Assembly: GCF_037892425.1 (NCBI RefSeq)
Contig: NZ_JBBKTT010000001.1
Coordinates: forward strand, 1,984,001 to 2,048,000
Direction of reading: 5' to 3'
DNA: 64,000 nucleotides
Origin: Lacibacter sp. H375
GTDB lineage: Bacteria; Bacteroidota; Bacteroidia; Chitinophagales; Chitinophagaceae
The position numbers and the translations under genes are program-made. A model generated the notes under the pieces. It did not search any database, was not told where the DNA came from, and worked only from the letters and a program-made list of their open reading frames with translations. Below, piece after piece: positions 17,977 through 26,244 of the stretch (the stretch's first letter is position 1; each line of letters starts with the position of its first letter).

Positions 17977-19743
17977 ATGAAACGATCACTCAGTTTAGCA
18001 TTTGTGGCAGTTTTTTTCGTGCAGCAGTTGTTGGCACAATCCATTGATGATGGAAAGAAGTTCATGTACTATGAGCGGTTCAAAAGCGCAAAGGATGTTT
18101 TTGAGAAACTCGTAGCTGCAAACCCCAAGAATGAGGAAGCAGCCTATTGGTTGGGTCAGGCATACATTGGTTTGGAAGATGTAGCCAAAGCAAAACAAAC
18201 CTACCAGGCAGCTTTGCAGGCCAGTTCTACTTCTCCTATCCTCCTCGCAGGTATGGGACATGTTGAGTTGCTTGAAAATAAAGCAACCGATGCCCGTAAT
18301 CATTTTGATATGGCTATCAACACCAGCAAATCAAAAGATAATGAAGTATTGCATGCAGTAGGCCGTGCAAATGCCTACACAAAAGCTGGTGATGCCAATT
18401 ATGGTATCGTCCATTTGCAAAAGATCACCACTACAAAGAAATTCAACGACCCTTCAGTTTTTGTAACCATTGGTGATGCTTACAGGAAGTTGGTGGATGG
18501 CGGTAATGCAGTGCTTGCATTCAAAAACGCCCTCACCCTTAACCCTAAATATGCAGCAGCTAAACACAAAGAAGGCTTGATCTATGAAAGCCAGAAGAAT
18601 AGAGAATTCTTTCTGCCTGCATTTGAAGAAGCGGTAAATATGGACCCTGCTTACGGGCCTGCTTATTATTCATTATATTTTTACTGGTACTTCAGGGACG
18701 TTGCCAAGGCTGAAGATTATTTGAACAAATACATTACATCGATTGATAGTGATCCACAAAACGATTACTATCGCATTGATCTGAAATACGCTTCAGGCCA
18801 ATTTAAAGAGGCTATTACGCAAAGTGATGCTCTCATTAACAAGGTGGGTGCCGATGTGATCCGACCACGTATCTACCGTTTAAAGGCTTATAGCTATAAG
18901 TCTTTGGCGGAAAAAGCAGCAAAAGAAAAAGACTCTGTTACAGCAGTTACGGAATACGCTAATGCAAAAAAGAACATTGATATATTTCTCGCAAAATCAA
19001 AACCGGAAGAGATTGTTCCAAAAGATTACCAGTTATTCGGTGATATCTTATCTGGAACACCTGGTAGTCAATCGCAGGCATATGCTTATTATGAAAAAGC
19101 AATGAATGCTGATACTTCCCAGGAAAACAAGGCTTCCTATTTAGATCAGGCAATTGTTCTTGCAAATAAACTGAATGACAAGGTTGCAAAGGCTTATTGG
19201 CAAGAGAAGCAATACAATGCTAAGAAAACGCCTAGTAATGTGGATATGTATAATTTAGGTCGCACATTTTTCGATGCAGGTGCTGCTTCAGGCGACTTTA
19301 ATTTTTACCGCAAAGCAGACAGTGTATTTGCTATTTACACAACCCAATATCCTGATCAGGCTTACGGTTACTACTGGCGTGCCCGCTCAAACTGGAGTAT
19401 TGACACCAGCATGGTAAACAGCATGGCAAACCCACATTTTGAAAAATTTGTGCAGGTTGCGTCTGCCAGCAAGGATTCAGCTTCATTCCGTCCGCAGATC
19501 AAATTGGCCTACAAATATTTCATTGGCTACAACATTTTTGTAAAGAAGGATTATAAAGTAGCAATTGAGTTTTGCGATAGAATATTGGCCATCGATCCAA
19601 ATGATGCTGAGGCAAAAGAATACAAGCGTCAGCTCACCGGTGGTAAAGCACAGGCAACCGGTAGCACCAGCAAAGCAACGAGTGGAGTAAACAGTAATTC
19701 TGTTACGGGGCGTAATGAACGAAAGTCTGTCATCTACAGTTAA
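17977..19743 (+). CDS. secreted TPR protein, 588 aa
   Basis: Signal peptide MKRSLSLAFVAVFFVQQLLA, then tetratricopeptide repeats over most of the length, for example AAYWLGQAYIGLEDVAKAKQ (about 55-75) and VFVTIGDAYRKLVDGGNAVL (about 160). The C-terminal ~40 residues are Ser/Thr/Gly-rich and low complexity. TPR arrays mediate protein-protein contacts; here probably in the periplasm. It is the last gene of the tonB-PstS unit, 56 bases after the PstS-like gene, and ends just before a strong terminator. Confidence 0.82.
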   Translation: MKRSLSLAFVAVFFVQQLLAQSIDDGKKFMYYERFKSAKDVFEKLVAANPKNEEAAYWLGQAYIGLEDVAKAKQTYQAALQASSTSPILLAGMGHVELLENKATDARNHFDMAINTSKSKDNEVLHAVGRANAYTKAGDANYGIVHLQKITTTKKFNDPSVFVTIGDAYRKLVDGGNAVLAFKNALTLNPKYAAAKHKEGLIYESQKNREFFLPAFEEAVNMDPAYGPAYYSLYFYWYFRDVAKAEDYLNKYITSIDSDPQNDYYRIDLKYASGQFKEAITQSDALINKVGADVIRPRIYRLKAYSYKSLAEKAAKEKDSVTAVTEYANAKKNIDIFLAKSKPEEIVPKDYQLFGDILSGTPGSQSQAYAYYEKAMNADTSQENKASYLDQAIVLANKLNDKVAKAYWQEKQYNAKKTPSNVDMYNLGRTFFDAGAASGDFNFYRKADSVFAIYTTQYPDQAYGYYWRARSNWSIDTSMVNSMANPHFEKFVQVASASKDSASFRPQIKLAYKYFIGYNIFVKKDYKVAIEFCDRILAIDPNDAEAKEYKRQLTGGKAQATGSTSKATSGVNSNSVTGRNERKSVIYS

Positions 19744-19771
19744 CGGAACACGATTTCATTTTATTTATAGA

Positions 19772-19802
19772 TCCCTCCGCAATAGCGGGGGGATTTTTTT
19801 TT
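19772..19802 (+). terminator. rho-independent terminator after the TPR gene
   Basis: TCCCTCCGC (19772-19780), loop AATA, then GCGGGGGGA (19785-19793) form a 9-bp GC-rich stem with one G-T pair, followed by a run of nine or more T. It separates the tonB-PstS-TPR unit from the nuo operon. Confidence 0.9.
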
Positions 19803-19830
19803 ATTACAGGGAATTTCCAATACCCTGCCT

Positions 19831-19838
19831 TATTTTTG
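19831..19838 (+). promoter_or_regulatory. candidate -7 element of the nuo operon promoter
   Basis: TATTTTTG matches the Bacteroidota -7 consensus TAnnTTTG exactly, 24 bases before the nuoA ATG and after the upstream terminator. I see no clear -33 TTG at the usual distance, so this is a position-based prediction. Confidence 0.35.
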
Positions 19839-19861
19839 CGGCATTCAAAACCTGCATTTAC

Positions 19862-20281
19862 ATGAAATGGTTTTTCTTTTTACAGTCCAGTCCCGCAGCA
19901 CCCGTTGTTCAATCGGTGAATGATTCAGGTAATTATTTCCCCATCGGTATCCAGATATTGTTTGCATTTGGTTTTGTGGCAGTTATGATGGTGCTTACGC
20001 ATTTGCTAGGACCTAAGCGTCCAACTGCTCAAAAGCTGGAAAACTTTGAGAGTGGTATTGAAATTCATGGCAATGCCCGTCAGCCAATGGCGGTGAAATA
20101 CTTCCTCGTAGCAATTTTGTTTGTGTTGTTTGATGTTGAGGTGATCTTTTTCTATCCGTATGCCGTTAATTTTCGTGAGCTGGGGTGGGGCGGATTCATG
20201 GCTGTGTTGATGTTTGTAGGGTTTTTCCTGTGTGGATTCTATTATATAATTAAGAAAGGTGCGCTTAATTGGGAAGATTAA
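19862..20281 (+). CDS. nuoA: NADH-quinone oxidoreductase subunit A
   Basis: A 139-residue membrane subunit of respiratory complex I with three predicted helices (about 22-45, 78-100, 106-128). Family motifs are GPKRPTAQKLENFESGIE (the loop between helices 1 and 2, NuoA/ND3) and VEVIFFYPYAVNF. The start at 19862 gives a normal-length NuoA; the longer ORF from 19715 would run through the terminator and the end of the previous gene. First gene of nuoABCDEFGHIJKLMN. NuoA helps couple quinone reduction to proton pumping with NuoH and NuoJ. Confidence 0.96.
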   Translation: MKWFFFLQSSPAAPVVQSVNDSGNYFPIGIQILFAFGFVAVMMVLTHLLGPKRPTAQKLENFESGIEIHGNARQPMAVKYFLVAILFVLFDVEVIFFYPYAVNFRELGWGGFMAVLMFVGFFLCGFYYIIKKGALNWED

Positions 20282-20295
20282 GCCGAAACAATCAC

Positions 20296-20383
20296 AGATT
20301 TGAAAAGTGAAACTTGCTGCTAAGCAAACTTTGTGGTGCAGTAGTTGTTGTGAAACTGACAGCAAGCTTATAATTTCAAATCT
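20296..20383 (+). repeat. nested inverted repeat between nuoA and nuoB
   Basis: AGATTTGAAA (20296-20305) pairs with TTTCAAATCT (20374-20383), and inside it CTTGCTG (20313-20319) pairs with CAGCAAG (20360-20366). The transcript could fold into a long two-part stem in the 117-base gap. Confidence 0.6.
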
Positions 20384-20398
20384 TCAACTAAAAATATT

Positions 20399-20989
20399 AT
20401 GTCACGTCCGGTACAATTTAATATCAATCCTAAATCAATCGATCATAAAGGTCATATCAGCATGGTTGATATGCCTGAAGGTCATATGGGTGAAGGATTC
20501 TTTGCTACCAAACTCAGCGAAGTAGTTGGGCTGGCCCGTAAGAATTCTATCTGGCCTTTGCCTTTTGCAACTTCCTGCTGCGGTATCGAGTTCATGGCAA
20601 CAGCAGCGGCTCACTACGATCTTGGTCGATTTGGTTCTGAGCGTATGGCTTTTACTCCACGCCAGTGCGATCTGATGATGGTAATGGGAACGATCTCTAA
20701 AAAAATGGGTCCTGTTGTAAAACAAGTTTACCTGCAAATGGCCGAACCCCGTTGGGTAATGGCTGTTGGTGCATGTGCCAGCAGTGGTGGTATTTTCGAT
20801 ACATACAGTGTATTGCAGGGAATTGACCAGGTGGTGCCGGTAGATGTGTATGTGCCCGGTTGTCCTCCCAGACCTGAAGCGATTCTTGACGGGTTGATGC
20901 GCATACAGGATCTGGTGGGCCAGGAAAGTCTTCGCCGCCGAAACAGCGAGCATTATCAAAAATTATTGGACAGTTACGGAATACAATAA
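20399..20989 (+). CDS. nuoB: NADH-quinone oxidoreductase subunit B
   Basis: A 196-residue peripheral-arm subunit that carries the terminal [4Fe-4S] cluster N2, which hands electrons to quinone. The four ligands are visible: C60 and C61 in ATSCCGIEF, C126 in GACASSGG and C155 in VPGCPPRPE. Length and spacing are normal for the family. The ~40-residue N-terminal extension is usual in Bacteroidota to my knowledge. It sits at the NuoD/NuoC interface. Confidence 0.97.
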   Translation: MSRPVQFNINPKSIDHKGHISMVDMPEGHMGEGFFATKLSEVVGLARKNSIWPLPFATSCCGIEFMATAAAHYDLGRFGSERMAFTPRQCDLMMVMGTISKKMGPVVKQVYLQMAEPRWVMAVGACASSGGIFDTYSVLQGIDQVVPVDVYVPGCPPRPEAILDGLMRIQDLVGQESLRRRNSEHYQKLLDSYGIQ

Positions 20990-21000
20990 ATAACTAATCA

Positions 21001-21079
21001 ATTTGAAAATTTGAAAATGTTCTAATGACTGAGGCGATAGAATTTTCAAATTTTCAAATCCTCAAATTTTCAAATTGAG
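21001..21079 (+). repeat. AT-rich inverted repeat between nuoB and nuoC
   Basis: ATTTGAAAATTTGAAAAT (21001-21018) is perfectly complementary, over 18 bases, to ATTTTCAAATTTTCAAAT (21042-21059), with a 23-base loop. A further copy CTCAAATTTTCAAATTGAG (21061-21079) abuts the nuoC ATG. Confidence 0.85.
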
Positions 21080-21598
21080 ATGGCTTTGACCAACGAACAG
21101 ATTCAAAACAAGCTGATAGAGAAATTTGGAGAGCAGGTATATGCTTTCTCCGAGCCCTATGGTATGCTCACATTTGAAGCACCCAAGGATCTTAATTTGA
21201 AAGTACTCCAGTTTTTATTTGATGATGAAACATTGCGTTTCCAGTTTTTAACTGATCTGCAGGCCGTCCATTATCCAACAGACAAAGGTCGTGAGTTAGC
21301 GGTGGTCTATCACTTACACAACCTGGTTGATAATGTGCGTATCCGTTTTAAAGTATTTACTGATATCAATACTCCTGATGTGTTTACCGCAACACAGTTA
21401 TATGCAACAGCAAACTGGATGGAGCGGGAGACATACGATTTCTTCGGTGTGAATTTCGTTGGGCACCCAAATCTTAAACGCATTTTAAATGTGGATGAGA
21501 TGGATTATTTCCCGATGCGTAAAGAATTTCCATTGGAAGATCAGACACGTATTGATAAAGATGATGAGATGTTTGGAAGAGGAGGGAGTATTAAATAA
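21080..21598 (+). CDS. nuoC: NADH-quinone oxidoreductase subunit C
   Basis: A 172-residue subunit of the complex I peripheral arm. It has the 30-kDa-subunit signature toward the C-terminus: WMERETYDFFGVNFVGHPNLKRIL followed by DYFPMRKEFPLED. It has no cofactor but packs NuoB and NuoD together near the quinone site. NuoC and NuoD are separate genes here, unlike the fused nuoCD of enterobacteria. The ATG directly follows the intergenic repeat, and no Shine-Dalgarno is seen. Confidence 0.96.
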   Translation: MALTNEQIQNKLIEKFGEQVYAFSEPYGMLTFEAPKDLNLKVLQFLFDDETLRFQFLTDLQAVHYPTDKGRELAVVYHLHNLVDNVRIRFKVFTDINTPDVFTATQLYATANWMERETYDFFGVNFVGHPNLKRILNVDEMDYFPMRKEFPLEDQTRIDKDDEMFGRGGSIK

Positions 21599-21601
21599 CC
21601 G

Positions 21602-21674
21602 ATTTGAATATTTGAAGATTTGAAATTGATTAAACCCATTTTCAAATTTCCAAATTGATAAATTTTCAAATTTA
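21602..21674 (+). repeat. AT-rich imperfect inverted repeat between nuoC and nuoD
   Basis: A left arm of ATTTGAA-type words (21602-21626) faces a right arm of ATTTTCAAAT/CCAAATT/ATTTTCAAATTT words (21638-21674). The same vocabulary fills the nuoB-nuoC gap. Nearly the whole gap is repeat. Confidence 0.7.
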
Positions 21675-21676
21675 CC

Positions 21677-22903
21677 ATGAGCGACGTTCAAAATATATTA
21701 TTACCTGAAGGTTCCATTGAGAAGAAAACGATCACTCTCAATGTTGGTCCAACGCATCCGGCAACGCATGGTGTGTTTCAAAACATCATGGAAATGGATG
21801 GTGAGCGTGTGATGTCTTCTGAATCAACAGTAGGCTATATTCACCGTGCATTTGAAAAGTTGGCGGAACGTCGTCCGCTTTACCAGATCACACCCATTAC
21901 TGATCGTTTGAATTATTGCAGCAGCCCCATCAATAATATTGGCTGGCATCTTACCTGCGAAAAACTGTTGGGCGTTCAAACTCCAAAGCGTGTTGATTAC
22001 CTGCGTGTGATTTTAATGGAGCTTGCACGTATCAGCGATCACCTGATCTGTAATTCAATTTTGGGTGTTGATACGGGAGCCTTTTCAGGTTTCGTTTACC
22101 TGATGGAATACCGTGAATTGATTTATGAAATTTATGAGGAGATCTGTGGTAGCCGTTTAACAACCAACATCGGTCGCATTGGTGGTTTCGAACGAAACTT
22201 TACACCGGCAGCTTGGGAAAAATTAGAAAAGTTCCTGAAAGAATATCCAAAAGCATTAAAAGAATTTGAGAACCTGTTTACTCGTAACAGAATATTTATC
22301 GATCGTACAGTTGGTTGTGGACCTATCTCTGCAGAACGTGCATTGAATTATGCTTTCACCGGCCCTAACTTACGTGCAGCCGGTGTAGATTATGATGTTC
22401 GTGTTCACACGCCTTACTCATCTTACGAAGATTTTAATTTTATTGTTCCTGTTGGAACTACCGGCGATACTTACGACAGATATCTTGTTCGTAATGTTGA
22501 AATGTGGGAGAGCTTAAGCATTATTGAACAGGCTTATCAAAAAATACAGGATTTCAAAGGAGCCGATGCAGAAGTGTATCATGCACATGTGCCGGAATAT
22601 TATTTACCTGAGAAGAAAGAAGTGTACACGAGTATGGAGGCACTTATCTGGCACTTCAAGATCATCATGGGTGAAATTGAAATGCCGAAGGGTGAAGTGT
22701 ATCATAGTGTAGAAGGTGCAAATGGTGAGTTAGGTTATTATTTCATCAGCGATGGTGGACGTACACCTTACCGCTTGCATTTCCGCAGGCCGTGCTTTAT
22801 TTATTACCAGGCATTTGAAGAACTGGTAAAAGGAAGTATGTTGAGCGATGCAATTGTGGTGATGAGTAGTTTGAATTTGATTGCAGGAGAATTAGATGCT
22901 TAA
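21677..22903 (+). CDS. nuoD: NADH-quinone oxidoreductase subunit D
   Basis: A 408-residue 49-kDa-type subunit forming much of the quinone pocket. It shows LNVGPTHPATHGVFQ near the N-terminus, GYIHRAFEKLAE, NRLNYCSSPINN-like sequence (TDRLNYCSSPINN), RIGGFERNFTPA and the C-terminal GELGYYFISDGGRTPYRLHFRRP. The conserved HPATHG histidines lie at the quinone site. The family descends from NiFe hydrogenases but the metal-binding cysteines are absent, as expected. Normal length; start ATG at 21677 sits two bases after the repeat. Confidence 0.97.
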   Translation: MSDVQNILLPEGSIEKKTITLNVGPTHPATHGVFQNIMEMDGERVMSSESTVGYIHRAFEKLAERRPLYQITPITDRLNYCSSPINNIGWHLTCEKLLGVQTPKRVDYLRVILMELARISDHLICNSILGVDTGAFSGFVYLMEYRELIYEIYEEICGSRLTTNIGRIGGFERNFTPAAWEKLEKFLKEYPKALKEFENLFTRNRIFIDRTVGCGPISAERALNYAFTGPNLRAAGVDYDVRVHTPYSSYEDFNFIVPVGTTGDTYDRYLVRNVEMWESLSIIEQAYQKIQDFKGADAEVYHAHVPEYYLPEKKEVYTSMEALIWHFKIIMGEIEMPKGEVYHSVEGANGELGYYFISDGGRTPYRLHFRRPCFIYYQAFEELVKGSMLSDAIVVMSSLNLIAGELDA

Positions 22904-22907
22904 GTGC

Positions 22908-22941
22908 ATTTGAAAATTAATTGATTTGAAAATTTGAAAAT
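22908..22941 (+). repeat. tandem TTTGAAAAT words between nuoD and nuoE
   Basis: ATTTGAAAAT occurs at 22908-22917 and again, extended to ATTTGAAAATTTGAAAAT, at 22924-22941, seven bases before the nuoE ATG. Unlike the other gaps it carries only the forward orientation. Confidence 0.7.
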
Positions 22942-22947
22942 AGCAGA

Positions 22948-23436
22948 ATGAAGTTTTCAGAAGAACAGTTGAAGAAAGTAGATGAGATGATCTCTCATTA
23001 CCCCGAAGGCAAGCAGAAAAGCGCATTGCTGCCATTGCTGCATTTTGTGCAGAAAGAAAATGGTGGATGGCTGAGCTCGGAAGCAATGGATTATGCTGCG
23101 GAGTTATTGAAGATCGCTCCTATTGAAGTGTACGAAGTAGCTACGTTCTACAGCATGTATAATTTACAGCCGGTTGGTAAAACAATATTTGAAGTTTGTC
23201 AAACAGGCCCTTGCATGTTAAGAGGCAGTGATGGTATTGTTGATTATATCTACGAGAAGCTGGGCATCAAACCCGGACAAACAACTGCAGATGGATTGTT
23301 TACATTGAAGACGGTGGAATGTTTGGGAGCCTGTGGTTATGCGCCTATGATGCAGTTGGGTCCTGATTACCGTGAACACCTGACCAAAGAAAAAATTGAT
23401 GCATTGATTGCAGAAGGAAAAGCTAAAGCCAATTAA
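22948..23436 (+). CDS. nuoE: NADH-quinone oxidoreductase subunit E
   Basis: A 162-residue thioredoxin-fold subunit with the [2Fe-2S] cluster N1a. Ligands are C84 and C89 (VCQTGPCMLRG) and C125 and C129 (VECLGACGYAPMMQ). The N-terminal helical part is as in the 24-kDa subunit. It is part of the NADH-dehydrogenase module with NuoF and NuoG. Its stop codon overlaps the start of the small membrane gene (TAATG), implying translational coupling. Confidence 0.96.
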   Translation: MKFSEEQLKKVDEMISHYPEGKQKSALLPLLHFVQKENGGWLSSEAMDYAAELLKIAPIEVYEVATFYSMYNLQPVGKTIFEVCQTGPCMLRGSDGIVDYIYEKLGIKPGQTTADGLFTLKTVECLGACGYAPMMQLGPDYREHLTKEKIDALIAEGKAKAN

Positions 23437-23642
23437 TGATGACAAAGAAAACCGCCATGTTTATTGGGTTTTTGCTTTCAACATCAGCGATGATCGTTAT
23501 CATCGTTTTCCTTGTGATGAAAGATAAAAGCAACATGAAGCCGATGTTGTTCATTGGAATTGGTTTAGCACTTGGATCATTAGTATTAAGAAATCTGTTA
23601 CGTTTTAAACCTGATTGGTTTAAAGATAATAATGTTGAATAG
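23436..23642 (+). CDS. small membrane protein inside the nuo operon, 68 aa
   Basis: A 68-residue protein with two hydrophobic helices (about 9-28 and 35-52), a short lysine/methionine-rich loop and a tryptophan-containing tail (RFKPDWFKDNNVE). It is not one of the 14 Nuo subunits. Its ATG overlaps the nuoE stop by one base, so it is almost certainly translated. A second ATG three bases later is an alternative start. It lies between nuoE and nuoF, genes that encode soluble subunits, so a membrane protein here is unexpected; it might be an accessory or assembly factor, which is inference. Confidence 0.75.
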   Translation: MMTKKTAMFIGFLLSTSAMIVIIVFLVMKDKSNMKPMLFIGIGLALGSLVLRNLLRFKPDWFKDNNVE

Positions 23643-23677
23643 AATTAAGAACGTACAAGAGTGCGACGCAACAGAAG
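23636..23677 (+). repeat. 42-bp interspersed repeat, copy 1
   Basis: TGAATAGAATT, six variable bases, GTACAA, one variable base, AGTGCGACGCAACAG, one variable base, AG. The second copy is at 27303-27344. The repeat begins within the last codons of the small membrane gene and supplies its TAG stop. Confidence 0.8.
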
Positions 23678-23742
23678 TTCAATAGTAGTAAAATCGGTGA
23701 CTACATAAAATATTAAGTCGAGAAAAACAGACGACGAAAACA

Positions 23743-25104
23743 ATGGGTAGAAAATTACTTTTAGACAAAGCACATATTGAAGGCATCAGGCATTATGATG
23801 TGTATCGCCGTGAAGGTGGTTACCGCAGTGTGGAGAAAGCATTGAAAACAATGGCTCCCGAAGCAGTAACGGAAGAAGTAAAGAAAAGTGGACTGCGTGG
23901 TCGTGGTGGTGCGGGTTTCCCAACAGGTATGAAATGGAGCTTCCTTGCTAAGCCTGAAGGTGTTCCCCGTTATTTGGTGGTAAATGCAGATGAGAGTGAG
24001 CCGGGTACTTTCAAAGATCGTTACCTGATGGAATTTATTCCCCATCTGTTGATTGAAGGAATGATCACTGCATCGTACGCATTGGGCAGCAATACTTCTT
24101 ATATCTATATCCGTGGTGAATATTGGTGGGTGAAAGAAATTTTGGAAGTTGCTGTGCAGGAAGCACGCAATGCAGGTTGGTTAGGAAAAAATATTTTAGG
24201 CAGTGGTTTCGATTGCGACATATTTGTGCAGCCGGGTGGTGGTGCTTATATCTGTGGCGAAGAAACAGCATTGCTTGAATCATTAGAAGGTAAGCGTGGT
24301 AACCCACGTATCAAACCTCCATTCCCTGCGGTAAAAGGTTTGTGGGGTTGTCCGACAGTGGTAAACAATGTTGAGACCATTGCAGCTGTTGTACCAATTG
24401 TAAATGACGGAGGTGATGAGTATGCGAAGATTGGTATTGGTAAATCAACTGGTACAAAACTCATTTCTGCATGCGGTAACTTAAACAAGCCCGGTGTGTA
24501 TGAAATTGAAATGAATATTTCGGTTGAAGAATTTCTTTATAGTGATGAATATTGCGGAGGTATTGCCAATGGTAAAAAATTGAAAGCATGTATCCCCGGT
24601 GGTTCATCGGTTCCTATTCTTCCTGCAAATCTTTTGTTGAAAACAGCAAAGGGTGAAACAAGAATGATGACCTATGAAAGTTTGAGTGATGGTGGTTTTG
24701 CAACCGGTAGTATGATGGGTAGTGGTGGTTTTATTGTAATGGATGAAGATCAGTGCGTGGTGAAGCACACATACACGTTGGCCCGTTTCTATCGTCATGA
24801 AAGTTGCGGACAATGTTCCCCTTGCAGAGAAGGAACAGGTTGGATGGAAAAAATTCTGCTCAACATCGAAAACGGAAAAGGCAAGATGAGTGACATTGAT
24901 CTGTTGTGGGATATCCAACGCAAGATCGAAGGAAATACCATTTGTCCGTTGGGTGATGCAGCAGCATGGCCGGTGGCAGCAGCCATCCGTCATTTCCGTG
25001 ATGAGTTTGAATGGCATGTTACTAATCCGTCAGATGCATTGAAGAGGAACTATGGTTTGGCTAATTATGCGAAGCCATTAGAGATTGCAGCACCAACTGC
25101 ATAA
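23743..25104 (+). CDS. nuoF: NADH-quinone oxidoreductase subunit F
   Basis: A 453-residue flavoprotein that oxidises NADH with FMN and holds [4Fe-4S] cluster N3. The NADH/FMN glycine-rich segment GLRGRGGAGFPTGMKW (about 52-67) and YLVVNADESEPGTFKDR are intact, as is GGGAYICGEETALLESLEG. The cluster ligands are in ESCGQCSPCREGTGW (about 350-365) and NTICPLGDAAAWP (about 400). The length is normal. It is preceded by the interspersed repeat and about 65 further bases. Confidence 0.97.
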   Translation: MGRKLLLDKAHIEGIRHYDVYRREGGYRSVEKALKTMAPEAVTEEVKKSGLRGRGGAGFPTGMKWSFLAKPEGVPRYLVVNADESEPGTFKDRYLMEFIPHLLIEGMITASYALGSNTSYIYIRGEYWWVKEILEVAVQEARNAGWLGKNILGSGFDCDIFVQPGGGAYICGEETALLESLEGKRGNPRIKPPFPAVKGLWGCPTVVNNVETIAAVVPIVNDGGDEYAKIGIGKSTGTKLISACGNLNKPGVYEIEMNISVEEFLYSDEYCGGIANGKKLKACIPGGSSVPILPANLLLKTAKGETRMMTYESLSDGGFATGSMMGSGGFIVMDEDQCVVKHTYTLARFYRHESCGQCSPCREGTGWMEKILLNIENGKGKMSDIDLLWDIQRKIEGNTICPLGDAAAWPVAAAIRHFRDEFEWHVTNPSDALKRNYGLANYAKPLEIAAPTA

Positions 25105-25131
25105 CAAATTTGAAAGAACGTATTTATTAAT

Positions 25132-26244
25132 ATGGCAGACGAAAAGAAATTATTTACAGTAACCATCGACAACATCACTGTAGAAGTTGAGCCGGGAACA
25201 AGCATTCTGCAGGCTGCACGTAAAATTGGTGGTGATGTGGCGCCGCCTGCGATGTGTTATTACACAAAGCTGAAAGATAGTGGTGGTAAATGCCGCACTT
25301 GTTTAGTGGAAGTTGCTGCAGGTTCTGCTGCCGATCCACGACCAATGCCAAAGTTGGTGGCAAGTTGCCGTACCAACGTCATGGACGGAATGGTGGTGAA
25401 AAATATTACCAGCGATCGTGTAATTGATGCAAGAAATGGTGTGGTTGAATTTTTATTAATCAATCATCCGTTGGATTGCCCTATCTGCGACCAGGCAGGT
25501 GAATGTCATTTGCAGGACCTTAGTTATGATCATGGTAAAGGTGCAAGCCGTTATGAGTTCAAACGCAGAACATTTGATAAGCATGATCTTGGTCCATACA
25601 TTCAGTTGCACATGACACGTTGCATTCTTTGCTATCGTTGTGTGTACACTGCCGACCAAGTGACGAATGAACGCAAACATGGTATTTTAATGCGTGGCGA
25701 TCATTCTGAAATTGCAACGTATATCGAGAAGAGTTTAGATAATGATTTTATTGGCAATGTGATTGATGTTTGTCCTGTAGGTGCATTAACCGACCGGACA
25801 TTCCGTTTCAAAAATCGTGTATGGTTTACCAAGCCGGTTGATGCACATTGCAATTGTGATAAGTGTAGTGGTGAAGTGCAACTGTGGATGCGTGGCGATG
25901 AAGTGCTTCGTGTAACTGCACGTAAAGATGAGTGGGGCGAAGTAAAAGACACCACGAAAGGTGAGACCGGTTGGATCTGCAATAACTGTCGTTTTGAACG
26001 GAAGAAAGCAAGCGACTGGATCATTGAAGGACCTTCACATGTTAATCGTCATTCAGTGATTTCACAAGGACATTATGAGAATGGAGTGAAACCAAATGAA
26101 ACAATTAAAAAAGTAATGGGTGGAAGGGATCCAAAGTTACTGATGAACATTAAAGATGTAACTGAAGTGAACCAGGTTGAGTTGAGTGAAATAAAAGGCC
26201 CGGCAACATCGGAGTCATTTAAACAAATAGAGAAAGGAAATTAA
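25132..26244 (+). CDS. nuoG: NADH-quinone oxidoreductase subunit G, short form
   Basis: A 370-residue subunit containing the [2Fe-2S] cluster (C42, C54, C57, C79), the His/Cys [4Fe-4S] cluster (H112, C116, C119, C125) and a second [4Fe-4S] cluster (C164, C167, C170, C214). A further set of cysteines (C240, C242, C245 and a later CNNC) begins the molybdopterin-oxidoreductase-like region, but the protein ends soon after. Full-length NuoG is usually 700-900 residues, so the large inactive molybdopterin domain is missing. The next gene overlaps its stop (TAATG), so this is not a sequencing truncation. Short NuoG forms are, as I recall, common in Bacteroidota. Confidence 0.94.
   Translation: MADEKKLFTVTIDNITVEVEPGTSILQAARKIGGDVAPPAMCYYTKLKDSGGKCRTCLVEVAAGSAADPRPMPKLVASCRTNVMDGMVVKNITSDRVIDARNGVVEFLLINHPLDCPICDQAGECHLQDLSYDHGKGASRYEFKRRTFDKHDLGPYIQLHMTRCILCYRCVYTADQVTNERKHGILMRGDHSEIATYIEKSLDNDFIGNVIDVCPVGALTDRTFRFKNRVWFTKPVDAHCNCDKCSGEVQLWMRGDEVLRVTARKDEWGEVKDTTKGETGWICNNCRFERKKASDWIIEGPSHVNRHSVISQGHYENGVKPNETIKKVMGGRDPKLLMNIKDVTEVNQVELSEIKGPATSESFKQIEKGN

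Noticed and set aside
19715-19861. N-terminal extension of nuoA
   Set aside because: It would run through the terminator and overlap the previous gene's end; NuoA begins normally at 19862.
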